Origin: Pseudomonas sp. B21-028
GTDB lineage: Bacteria > Pseudomonadota > Gammaproteobacteria > Pseudomonadales > Pseudomonadaceae
DNA: 64,000 nucleotides
Assembly: GCF_024749045.1 (NCBI RefSeq)
Contig: NZ_CP087184.1
Location: 868,001 to 932,000, forward strand
Direction of reading: 5' to 3'
Shown: positions 56,603-64,000 of the stretch, piece by piece
Layout: every line of letters begins with the position of its first letter
Numbering within the stretch: the first letter of the stretch is position 1
Program-made: the position numbers and the translations under genes
Notes under the pieces: generated by a model
Seen by the model: the letters and a program-made list of their open reading frames with translations, nothing else
What the model was told of the DNA's origin: nothing
Databases searched by the model: none

Positions 56603-58633
56603 GTGAAGAGTTTGCTCTGGCCCGCCGTCGCCCTGATGAACCGCCTGAGTTTTGGCATGAAGTTCAGCCTGATCAGCGTGTTATTCCTGCTGCCGATGCT
56701 GGTGACCAACTTCTTTCTGGTGCGCGATTCCTACCGTGAGTTCCAGGGAACGCAAGTGGAGCTGCAAAGCCTCGACCTGCTGGGCAGCAGCCTGACCCTG
56801 CGCCGCGACCTGGAAACCCTGAACAATCTGGTGCAGATCAACGCCAGCCTGGGCCAGTCCGGCAAGGCCGGCGCTGTGGACGCAAAAATAGCCACCCTCG
56901 AGCAACAGATCCTTGCGCGTCTGCAAGGCCTGACCGCCATGGCCGTGGAGCCCGAGCAGGCGAGTCTCTTCGAGACCAAGCGTGCCGAAATAATCGCCGC
57001 GTTCAAGGCCCAGCAGACCGAAAACTCCCTGCAGAGCAAAAGTGCGCTGATCGGCAAGCTGCTCAACAGTTCGCAGATATTCAGCCAGATCATCGCCAGT
57101 CAGGCGGGGCTTAGTCGTGACAACCAGAGCGATATTCGTCAGCTCGGCGAACTGATTACCGGCGTGACCCCCGATGTCACCCAGATCCTGGGTGAGGGGC
57201 GTGCGCTGGGTGCTTCGGCCTTGGGCCTGGGGTTTCTCAATTCCGCCTCCAGCACCCGGTTCGATGAGCTGCTGGCGCAGATCGAAAAAGTCCAGGGTGA
57301 ATATGGCCTGAAGCTGCAAGACGCATTGACCTCCAGCCCGGCGGCGGGACAAGCCCTTGCCGGTTCGGCTGACGCCAGCAAGGTCACCTTGAGGAAGGCC
57401 GCTGAGCTGATCGAAGAACAGGTGGTGATGGCCGACACCCTCGATGCGCCCTGGCCGGCATTTTTCGATCAGGTCAGCAGCCTGATGGAACAGACCTACC
57501 GGCTGAACGACGCGGTGCTGGGTTTTCTCGGTGTCCAGTTGCAGCATCGCCTGGAGCAGAACCGCAGCCACATGGTGCTGCAAGCCGTGGCGTTGGTGGG
57601 GGTGTTCCTGCTGATTTTCTATCTGTACGCCGGTTTCTATGCCTCGACCCGCACCACCCTCCAGTACTTGGGCCGGATGATGGACAAAGTGGCGGCGGGG
57701 GATATGACGGTCAATTTCGTGGCTCGCAGCAAGGACGAACTGGGCGAGTTGGGCGAAGTGTTCAACGGCACCGTGGCGAAGATCCACGACCTGATCGAAC
57801 GGGTGGGTCAGACAGTCGTCGAGGTGGAGCGCCAGGCCGGGCAGGTGGAATCGGTATCGGCCCAAAGCAACCAGGCGGTGGCGGGGCAGCGCAGCCAGAT
57901 CGAACTGGTTGCCACGGCGATGAACCAGATGTCGGCCACGGCTCAGGAGGTGGCCCGCAGTGCCGCAGCGGCGGTCAGCAGCGCGCACAGCGTGAACGAT
58001 GAAACACTCAGCGGGCGAGGGTTGGTGGAGTCCCAACAGGGCAGCATCGCCCGCCTGGCCAGCGAAATCGATCAGTCGGTGCAGGTGATCAATCAGTTGG
58101 CGACCGACAGCCAGGCCATCAGCCGCGTGCTGGATGTGATCAAGAGCATTGCCGAGCAGACCAACCTATTGGCCCTCAACGCCGCGATCGAGGCGGCTCG
58201 GGCCGGTGAACAGGGGCGCGGCTTCGCGGTGGTGGCCGATGAGGTGCGGACCCTGGCCAAGCGGACCCAGCAGTCGACTGAAGAGATCGAGGCGATGATC
58301 AGCCGTCTGCACGGCGGTGTGGGGGCGGCGGTCAAGGCCATGGGTACCAGTCATGAGATGGCCAATGGCACGGTCGGTCAGTCGGAGAAGGTCCAGCAAG
58401 CGTTGGAGAACATCCTCGGTGCAGTTGGCATGATCGTCGACCAGAATCAGCAGATCGCGGCGGCTGTCGAGCAGCAGACGGCGGTGGCCCATGATATCGA
58501 CCGGAACATTGTCGAGATCAACCGTGCGGGTGAGCGCACGGCCGAAGGTGCGCATCAGACTGAGGATGCCAGCCGTGAATTGTCTGCGCAGGTGGGGCAG
58601 CTCAAGTTGTTGATCAATGCGTTTCGGGTGTGA
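56603..58633 (+). CDS. Methyl-accepting chemotaxis protein
   Basis: A 676-residue chemoreceptor. A first membrane helix (about 19-41) precedes a large periplasmic sensor (about 42-320) and a second helix (about 323-345). A HAMP segment (to about 400) and the cytoplasmic signalling domain follow, with the tip IAEQTNLLALNAAIEAARAG near 515-535. It starts at GTG 56603 with GGGAGG upstream. No ligand motif is visible in the sensor, so the stimulus is unknown. The position after ampE matches PA4520-type receptors of P. aeruginosa. Confidence 0.92.
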   Translation: MKSLLWPAVALMNRLSFGMKFSLISVLFLLPMLVTNFFLVRDSYREFQGTQVELQSLDLLGSSLTLRRDLETLNNLVQINASLGQSGKAGAVDAKIATLEQQILARLQGLTAMAVEPEQASLFETKRAEIIAAFKAQQTENSLQSKSALIGKLLNSSQIFSQIIASQAGLSRDNQSDIRQLGELITGVTPDVTQILGEGRALGASALGLGFLNSASSTRFDELLAQIEKVQGEYGLKLQDALTSSPAAGQALAGSADASKVTLRKAAELIEEQVVMADTLDAPWPAFFDQVSSLMEQTYRLNDAVLGFLGVQLQHRLEQNRSHMVLQAVALVGVFLLIFYLYAGFYASTRTTLQYLGRMMDKVAAGDMTVNFVARSKDELGELGEVFNGTVAKIHDLIERVGQTVVEVERQAGQVESVSAQSNQAVAGQRSQIELVATAMNQMSATAQEVARSAAAAVSSAHSVNDETLSGRGLVESQQGSIARLASEIDQSVQVINQLATDSQAISRVLDVIKSIAEQTNLLALNAAIEAARAGEQGRGFAVVADEVRTLAKRTQQSTEEIEAMISRLHGGVGAAVKAMGTSHEMANGTVGQSEKVQQALENILGAVGMIVDQNQQIAAAVEQQTAVAHDIDRNIVEINRAGERTAEGAHQTEDASRELSAQVGQLKLLINAFRV

Positions 58634-58651
58634 AGATCGCTGCGGAACCCA

Positions 58652-58680
58652 TGTGGGAGCGAGCCTGCTCGCGATGGCGG
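58652..58680 (+). repeat. Single REP in front of the tandem element
   Basis: TGTGGGAGCGAGCCTGCTCG followed by CGATGGCGG is the same REP as at 18027. It touches the first copy of the tandem element. A related REP in the same orientation lies at 59409-59440, after the second copy. Confidence 0.8.
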
Positions 58681-59012
58681 TCTTGCGGTTGGCCGGGGTT
58701 TTGGGTCGAGTACATATCCATTGCTGCGGTAACGGCGGCTTAGGGTTCCGCCCTTACGGCGGCTTACTTTTTTTCAAACGCCAAAAAAAGTAAGCAAAAA
58801 AGGCTTGGCCCCACCACTCGGTGCCTCGCCTGGGCTCGGCATACCCTCACTCCGGCATTACTCCGTGGGCCCGCCGCGAAGGGCCATCCATGGCCCAGCG
58901 CGGCTAACCCGGCATCCATGCCGGGTTGCCCACTACGCAATGCCTGCGTTCGGCCGTCGTGGTTAATGGGGCCCGAAGATCAAAAGCAAAAGCAAAAGCA
59001 AAAGCAAAGCGA
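58676..59012. repeat. Structured tandem element, copy 1
   Basis: A 337-bp unit that is about 97% identical to the next 349 bp, apart from an A-rich microsatellite at its end. Inside are a perfect 13-bp hairpin (58762-58774 with 58783-58795, loop CAAACGCC), a nested GC-rich hairpin (GCCGCG and GGGCCAT paired within 58873-58904) and AACCCGGCAT-CC-ATGCCGGGTT (58906-58927). ACGGCGGCTTA occurs twice. The open frames crossing it are short, repetitive and differ between the copies. Confidence 0.9.
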
Positions 59013-59361
59013 GGCGGTCTTGTGGTTGGCCGGGGGGTTGGGTCGAGTACATATCCGTTGCTGCGGTAACGGCGGCTTAGGGTTCCGCCCTTACGGCGGC
59101 TTACTTTCTTTCAAACGCCAAAGAAAGTAAGCAAAGAACGCTTGGCCCCACCACTCGGTGCCTCGCCTGGGCTCGGCATACCCTCACTCCGGCATTGCTC
59201 CGTGGGCCCGCCGCGAAGGGCCATCCATGGCCCAGCGCGGCTAACCCGGCATCCATGCCGGGTTGCCCACTACGCAATACCTGCGTTCGGCCGTCGTGGT
59301 TAATGGGGCCCGAAGATCAAAAGCAAAAAGCAAAAAGCAAAAAGCAAAAGCAAGAAAGCGA
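59013..59361. repeat. Structured tandem element, copy 2
   Basis: It repeats copy 1 in the same order. The 13-bp hairpin is at 59099-59111 with 59120-59132. Relative to copy 1 the stem has C in place of T at 59108 and G in place of A at 59123, so pairing is kept. The terminal microsatellite is (AAAAAGC)n here and (AAAAGC)n in copy 1. A third GAGGCGG at 59360 marks the end of the unit. Confidence 0.9.
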
Positions 59362-59408
59362 GGCGGCTTTACAGCCGACCTGTCTCTCCTGCGGTACCTC
59401 GATCAAAT

Positions 59409-59440
59409 TGTGGGAGCGGGCTTGCTCGCGAAGGCGTCGG
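59409..59440 (+). repeat. REP after the tandem element
   Basis: TGTGGGAGCGGGCTTGCTCG followed by CGAAGGCGTCGG is a common variant of the REP family. It has the same orientation as the copy at 58652, so the two flank the tandem element. Confidence 0.8.
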
Positions 59441-59503
59441 TACATCCAGCCTCTCTCGCCCAGGCTGACCGCTTGCGCGAGCAGTCCGCATCGGAGAGTA
59501 CTG

Positions 59504-60280
59504 TCACCAGTTGAACAATTGCCGGGCGTTCGCTGTGCTGGCTTCGGCCAGTTGCTCCGGGCTGACTGCCATGATGCCGGCCAGGGCCTCGCAAATCGCC
59601 GGCAGGTGTGCCGGGCTGTTGCGTTGGCCGGGGAACATTGCCGGGGCCATGTCCGGGGAGTCGGTTTCCAGCACAATCGCATCCAGTGGCAGTTTCGCCA
59701 GGACCCGGTGCATGCGCAGGGCCTGGGGCCAGGTGGCGGCGCCGCCGAGGCCGAGTTTGTAACCGAGCTTGATGTACTCGCGGGCTTCTTCGAAACTGCC
59801 GGCGAAGGCGTGGATGATCCCCGCGCGTTTCAGGGGAAGGCGCTTGAGGGTGGCGATGACCGCTGCGTGGCTGCGGCGTACGTGGATGAGTGCCGGCAGT
59901 TCGAACTCCGCCGCCAGTTGCAGTTGCGCTTCGAACAGCGTCTGCTGGCGCTCACGGTCCAGGTTCTCGATGTAGTAATCCAGGCCGATTTCCCCCACCG
60001 CGCACAATTGCCGATGGCCGGCCAGGCGGGTCAGCCAGTCGCGCAGGTGGGTCATGTCGTCGGGGCGATGCTGGTCGAGGTACACCGGGTGCAGGCCCAG
60101 CGCGGCGTGCAGGTCCGGGTCGCTTTGTACCAGGTTCCAGACCCGCTGCCAGTTGTCGCGATACACACCCAGCACCACCATCTGCCGGACGCCCAAGGCG
60201 CGGCTTGCGGCCAGCAGCGCCGGACGATCCGCGTCGAAATCGGGAAAGTCCAGGTGGGTGTGGGTGTCGATCAGCTCCAC
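59504..60280 (-). CDS. TatD-family metal-dependent hydrolase
   Basis: A 258-residue TIM-barrel hydrolase. Metal ligands of the family are seen: THTHLDF near residue 5, GEIGLDYY near 96, LIHVRRSH near 132, IIHAFAGS near 156 and ETDSPDMAP near 207. TatD proteins are DNases or deoxy-nucleotide repair enzymes; the exact substrate of this subgroup (YjjV-like) is unsettled. It lies 3 nt after the cra stop and is read in the same direction, so the two are probably co-transcribed. Confidence 0.92.
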   Translation of the reverse strand: MELIDTHTHLDFPDFDADRPALLAASRALGVRQMVVLGVYRDNWQRVWNLVQSDPDLHAALGLHPVYLDQHRPDDMTHLRDWLTRLAGHRQLCAVGEIGLDYYIENLDRERQQTLFEAQLQLAAEFELPALIHVRRSHAAVIATLKRLPLKRAGIIHAFAGSFEEAREYIKLGYKLGLGGAATWPQALRMHRVLAKLPLDAIVLETDSPDMAPAMFPGQRNSPAHLPAICEALAGIMAVSPEQLAEASTANARQLFNW

Positions 60281-60283
60281 GAT

Positions 60284-61279
60284 TCAGTCCTGGTGGATAC
60301 GCTGCTTGAAGGTCCGCGCAATGGCCTGTACGCCAGGCTGGTAGTCATCGTTCTCGATGGCCGCCAAGGCCAGTTCCAGCGCCTTGTCGGCGATCAATTG
60401 ATGTTGCTGGGACATGGCATTGACCGGCAATGGCAGGAAATCCAGCAGTTGCGTGTCACCAAAGGTGCCCAGGCGCAGCGGGCGCGACTTGAGCGGGAAA
60501 TCGTGCAGGGCGTCGAACACCCCTTGCAGCAGCACGTAGGAAGTGGTGATCAGCGCGTCGGGCAGATGCCCCAAGCGCTCAAGCAAGTCGTCCATCAACT
60601 GGCGGCCGCATTCGCGGCTGAACGATTCGCCGTGCTCGATCAGCACCTGGCCATCGAATCCGCTCAGTGCTTCGCGAAAGCCCGCGGCCCGCTCCTGGCT
60701 GATACTCAGCTCGGGACGCGCGCCGACCAGCACGATCTGCCGGGGTTGCGTCTCCAGCAGGCTGCGGGTCAGTTGCAGGCTGGCCTGACGGTCGTCACTG
60801 ATCACCGAACAGAAGTGCTCAGGCTCCATCACCCGGTCGATGGCGATGATCGGAATGCCCTTGGCCTGCAGCTGGCGATAGCTGTCATCCCCGGCCGGCA
60901 GGCAGCTGGCGACGATCAGCGCGTCGCAGCGGCGGGCGCGGAACAGCTGCAACAGTTGCCGCTCACTTTCTGGCGCATCATCGGAACTGGCGATCAGCAA
61001 CTGGTAGCCCTGCGCCCGGGCGCCCTGTTCCAGCAGCTTGGCGATGCGGGCGTAACTGGGGTTTTCCAGGTCCGGCAGGATGAAGCCCAGGGTGCGGGTA
61101 TGCCGACTGCGCAATCCGGCGGCCTGGGGGTTAGGCGTGAAGCCATGTTCTTCGACCACCGCACGCACCCGTTCGACGGTCGCATTGCTGATGCGTTGCT
61201 GTTCGGCCTTGCCGTTGATGACATAGCTGGCGGTGGTGACGGACACACCGGCCAGTTGGGCGATATCACTGAGTTTCAA
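60284..61279 (-). CDS. cra: Catabolite repressor/activator Cra (FruR)
   Basis: A 331-residue LacI-type regulator. The helix-turn-helix domain (residues 1-60) reads MKLSDIAQLAGVSVTTASYVING; the sugar-binding domain follows. I start it at TTG 61279 because AAGGA lies 8 nt upstream and the family begins exactly there; GTG 61315 would add 12 residues and has a weaker AGGA signal. It is divergent from fruB. Pseudomonas Cra is released by fructose-1-phosphate, and its TTAAACGTTTCA operator is present between the two genes. Confidence 0.93.
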   Translation of the reverse strand: MKLSDIAQLAGVSVTTASYVINGKAEQQRISNATVERVRAVVEEHGFTPNPQAAGLRSRHTRTLGFILPDLENPSYARIAKLLEQGARAQGYQLLIASSDDAPESERQLLQLFRARRCDALIVASCLPAGDDSYRQLQAKGIPIIAIDRVMEPEHFCSVISDDRQASLQLTRSLLETQPRQIVLVGARPELSISQERAAGFREALSGFDGQVLIEHGESFSRECGRQLMDDLLERLGHLPDALITTSYVLLQGVFDALHDFPLKSRPLRLGTFGDTQLLDFLPLPVNAMSQQHQLIADKALELALAAIENDDYQPGVQAIARTFKQRIHQD

Positions 61280-61423
61280 CCCGTTTTTCCTTGTTTTTTC
61301 GAGTTTGCCCGACACTGAGCGTCCATCCTAACCGATTCGGCGCGACGGTCGTGGTCCAAACACTGGCGACAAGTTGCACTTCAAGGATGAGAGATTATCG
61401 AGTAACGTGCCAATCTTTCTAGA

Positions 61424-61435
61424 TTAAACGTTTCA
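61424..61435. promoter_or_regulatory. Cra/FruR operator
   Basis: TTAAACGTTTCA matches the operator sequence described for P. putida FruR in front of fruBKA. It lies 132 nt upstream of fruB, in the divergent cra-fruB spacer. It is expected to repress fruB until fructose-1-phosphate appears. Confidence 0.88.
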
Positions 61436-61566
61436 GCAAGCGTATTTTCAAGGTTAGCAGGATTTTTTGGCCGCACTGCCGCGATACCGCCAAAAGCCGT
61501 CCTGTAACGCTAAGCTGTCATTCAAAACAATACCTGGCGCCAACCCGACGCCAAAAAGGAGAAAGC

Positions 61567-64000
61567 ATGCTCGAGCTCAATCCAGAGCAGATATCCATGG
61601 CCCAGACCGCCGTGGATAAAGCCGCCGCGCTGCAATTGCTCGCTGACAAACTGGTGGCCGATGGCCTGGTGGCCGAAGGTTATCTCGCCGGCTTGCAGGC
61701 CCGTGAAGCCCAGGGTTCGACCTTTCTTGGCCAAGGTATCGCCATTCCCCACGGTACGCCGCAAACCCGCGACCTGGTGCACTCCACCGGCGTGCGCTTG
61801 CTGCAGTTCCCCGAAGGGGTGGACTGGGGCGATGGCCAGATCGTCTACCTGGCGATCGGGATCGCGGCCAAGTCCGACGAACACTTGCGCCTGCTGCAAC
61901 TGCTGACCCGCGCCCTCGGCGAGACCGACCTGGGCCAGGCGCTGCGGCGTGCCGGCTCCGCCGAAGCCTTGCTGAAGTTGCTGCAAGGCGCGCCGCAGGA
62001 GCTGGCTCTGGATGCACAGATGATCGGGCTCGGCGTGTCGGCCGATGATTTCGAAGAGCTGGTGTGGCGTGGCGCCCGTTTGCTGCGCCAGGCCGATTGC
62101 GTGAGTAACGGCTTTGCCGGGGTGTTGCAGCAGGTCGATGCGCTGCCCCTGGGCGATGGCCTGTGGTGGCTGCACAGCGAACAGACCGTCAAGCGCCCAG
62201 GTCTTGCCTTCGTGACACCGGACAAACCCATCCGCTATCTGGGACAACCCTTGAGTGGCCTGTTCTGTCTTGCCAGTCTCGGCGAAGCTCACCAGGCGTT
62301 GCTCGAACGACTCTGCGCGTTGCTGATCGAAGGTCGCGGCCATGAGCTGGGCCGTGCCACCAGCAGTCGCAAGGTGCTGGAAGTGCTCGGTGGCGAGCTG
62401 CCCGCCGACTGGCCCAGCGCTCGAATCGGCCTGGCCAACGCCCATGGCTTGCATGCGCGTCCGGCGAAGATTCTTGCGCAATTGGCGAAAAGCTTCGAAG
62501 GCGAGATCCGCGTGCGCATCGTCGACGGCCAGGACAGCGCCGTGTCGGCCAAGAGCCTGAGCAAGCTGCTGAGCCTGGGCGCCCGCCGCGGTCAGGTCCT
62601 GGAATTCATCGCTGAACCGAGCATCGCCGCCGATGCGTTGCCGGCACTGCTGGCGGCCATCGAAGAAGGCCTGGGCGAAGAAGTCGAGCCGCTGCCGCCA
62701 CCGAGTGCGCCGCAGGAAAGCCCGATGGCCGAAGTCGCCGCCGTGATGCTGGCCCCCGAATCCGGCAGCCTGATCCAGGCGGTGCCTGCCGCGCCGGGAA
62801 TCGCCATTGGCCCGGCTCATATCCAGGTCGTGCAAGCCATCGACTATCCGCTGCGCGGCGAGTCGGCCGCCATCGAGCGCGAGCGCTTGCAGAACGCCTT
62901 GAATCAGGTGCGCCGCGACATCGAAGGCCTGATCGAGCGCGCCAAGGCCAAGGCCATCCGCGAAATCTTCGTGACCCATCAGGAAATGCTCGACGACCCT
63001 GAGCTCACTGACGAAGTCGATACCCGCCTGAAGCTCGGTGAAAGTGCGCAGGCGGCGTGGATGGGCGTGATTGAAGCCGCGGCGAAAGAACAGGAAGCCT
63101 TGCAGGACGCGCTGCTCGCCGAGCGTGCTGCCGATCTGCGTGACGTCGGCCGACGCGTGCTGGCGCAGTTATGCGGTGTCGAAACCCCGAACGAACCCGA
63201 GCAGCCGTACATCCTGGTGATGGACGAGGTCGGTCCGTCCGACGTGGCGCGCCTGGACCCGAGCCGGGTGGCGGGGATTCTCACCGCACGTGGCGGCGCC
63301 ACCGCCCATAGCGCGATTGTCGCTAGGGCCCTGGGCATTCCGGCGCTGGTGGGGGCGGGGGCCTCGGTGTTGTTGCTGGCCCCAGGCACTTCATTGTTGC
63401 TGGACGGCCAGCGCGGTCGCCTGCATGTGGAGCCCGATGCCGCCACCCTGCAACGCGCCGTCGAGGAGCGTGACACCCGCGAGCAGCGCCTCAAGGTTGC
63501 TGCCGAACAGCGTCACCAACCCGCGCTGACCCGTGATGGCCACCCGGTGGAGGTGTTCGCCAACATCGGCGAAAGCGCCGGTGTCGCCAGCGCGGTGGAG
63601 CAGGGTGCCGAAGGCATCGGCCTGTTACGCACCGAACTGATTTTCATGGCCCACACCCAGGCACCGGACGAAGCGACCCAGGAAGCCGAATACCGCAAGG
63701 TGCTCGACGGCCTGGCCGGCCGGCCGCTGGTGGTGCGCACGCTGGATGTCGGCGGCGACAAGCCGCTGCCGTACTGGCCGATCGCGAAAGAAGAAAACCC
63801 GTTCCTCGGCGTGCGCGGCATCCGTCTGACTTTGCAGCGCCCACAGATCATGGAGGCACAACTGCGTGCCTTGCTGCGTTCGGCGGACAACCGTCCGTTG
63901 CGGATCATGTTCCCGATGGTGGGCAACGTCGAGGAATGGCGCCAGGCCCGGGACATGACCGAGCGCCTGCGCCTGGAAATTCCGGTGGCGGACCTGCAGC
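61567..64000 (+). CDS. fruB: Fructose PTS multiphosphoryl transfer protein FruB (EIIA-HPr-EI), cut by window end
   Basis: At least 811 residues, still open at the window end (full family length about 950). It combines three phosphotransferase parts. EIIA-Fru (about 1-145) has His62 in AIPHGT; an inactive-looking linker follows. HPr (about 285-370) has His296 in NAHGLHARPA. Enzyme I (from about 405) has the active His581 in GGATAHSAIVAR. AAGGAG lies 5 nt before ATG 61567. It heads the fruBKA operon, which is under Cra control. The start of the EI PEP-binding domain is visible; its end lies outside the window. Confidence 0.96.
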   Translation, partial: MLELNPEQISMAQTAVDKAAALQLLADKLVADGLVAEGYLAGLQAREAQGSTFLGQGIAIPHGTPQTRDLVHSTGVRLLQFPEGVDWGDGQIVYLAIGIAAKSDEHLRLLQLLTRALGETDLGQALRRAGSAEALLKLLQGAPQELALDAQMIGLGVSADDFEELVWRGARLLRQADCVSNGFAGVLQQVDALPLGDGLWWLHSEQTVKRPGLAFVTPDKPIRYLGQPLSGLFCLASLGEAHQALLERLCALLIEGRGHELGRATSSRKVLEVLGGELPADWPSARIGLANAHGLHARPAKILAQLAKSFEGEIRVRIVDGQDSAVSAKSLSKLLSLGARRGQVLEFIAEPSIAADALPALLAAIEEGLGEEVEPLPPPSAPQESPMAEVAAVMLAPESGSLIQAVPAAPGIAIGPAHIQVVQAIDYPLRGESAAIERERLQNALNQVRRDIEGLIERAKAKAIREIFVTHQEMLDDPELTDEVDTRLKLGESAQAAWMGVIEAAAKEQEALQDALLAERAADLRDVGRRVLAQLCGVETPNEPEQPYILVMDEVGPSDVARLDPSRVAGILTARGGATAHSAIVARALGIPALVGAGASVLLLAPGTSLLLDGQRGRLHVEPDAATLQRAVEERDTREQRLKVAAEQRHQPALTRDGHPVEVFANIGESAGVASAVEQGAEGIGLLRTELIFMAHTQAPDEATQEAEYRKVLDGLAGRPLVVRTLDVGGDKPLPYWPIAKEENPFLGVRGIRLTLQRPQIMEAQLRALLRSADNRPLRIMFPMVGNVEEWRQARDMTERLRLEIPVADLQ

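Noticed and set aside
58918..59130. 70-codon frame with QKQKQKQ run in the tandem element
   Set aside because: The run is the microsatellite; the frame is not kept in copy 2.
59195..61318. 707-codon open frame across the tandem element, tatD and cra
   Set aside because: It starts in repeat DNA and runs antisense through two certain genes; not conserved-looking.
61522..62979. 485-codon open frame opposite fruB
   Set aside because: Antisense of the EIIA-HPr-EI domains, which are unmistakable on the plus strand.

Overview
The window is a piece of a Pseudomonas chromosome, most likely from the P. fluorescens group. The evidence is the gene order (ssrA, lactate genes, smpB, ratA/rnfH, bamE, fur, recN, grpE-dnaK-dnaJ-dapB-carA-carB-greA, yhbY, rlmE-ftsH-folP-glmM-tpiA-secG-tRNA-Leu-tRNA-fMet-rimP-nusA-infB-rbfA-truB-rpsO-pnp), the tmRNA tag ANDETYGEYALAA, the GC-rich codon use, and REP sequences of the GTGGGAGCGAGC...GCTCGCG type.

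Region by region: (1) 1-8463 is the right end of a genomic island inserted at the 3' end of ssrA. It carries an AT-rich cargo pair at the far left (a cut-off gene and a membrane protein 2 nt apart), two orphan genes, a 1-kb stretch without a convincing gene, a four-gene operon (DUF3987-like protein, small protein, second tyrosine-recombinase-like protein, small protein), and a P4-type integrase beside tmRNA. The left end lies outside the window. (2) 8464-18005 holds tmRNA, a small exported protein and a complete lactate module: regulator lldR, permease lldP, three-subunit L-lactate dehydrogenase lutABC and a D-lactate dehydrogenase, the four enzyme genes being linked by ATGA overlaps. (3) 18134-23715 holds smpB (partner of tmRNA), a sodium-dependent transporter, ratA-rnfH, bamE, fur and recN. 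(4) 23876-34718 is the heat-shock operon with two sigma32-like promoters, then dapB, carAB with an attenuator-like leader, greA and yhbY. (5) 34823-50343 is the classic ftsH-to-pnp translation and RNA-processing block with three tRNAs. (6) 50359-58633 holds a secreted coiled-coil protein, a small DUF6388-like protein, nadC, a DUF1631 protein, ampDE and a chemoreceptor. (7) 58634-59503 is gene-free but holds two tandem copies of a 340-bp structured repeat, flanked by REPs. (8) 59504-64000 has a TatD hydrolase, the fructose regulator cra/fruR and the start of fruB (cut by the window end).

The core regions are textbook. The observations most worth following are the tandem structured element at 58676-59361, whose two copies differ by a base-pair-preserving double change in a 13-bp stem, and the island's replication/recombination operon bracketed by oppositely oriented clusters of a TGTCGCCA repeat. 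Functions were assigned by recognising protein families; no database search was run.
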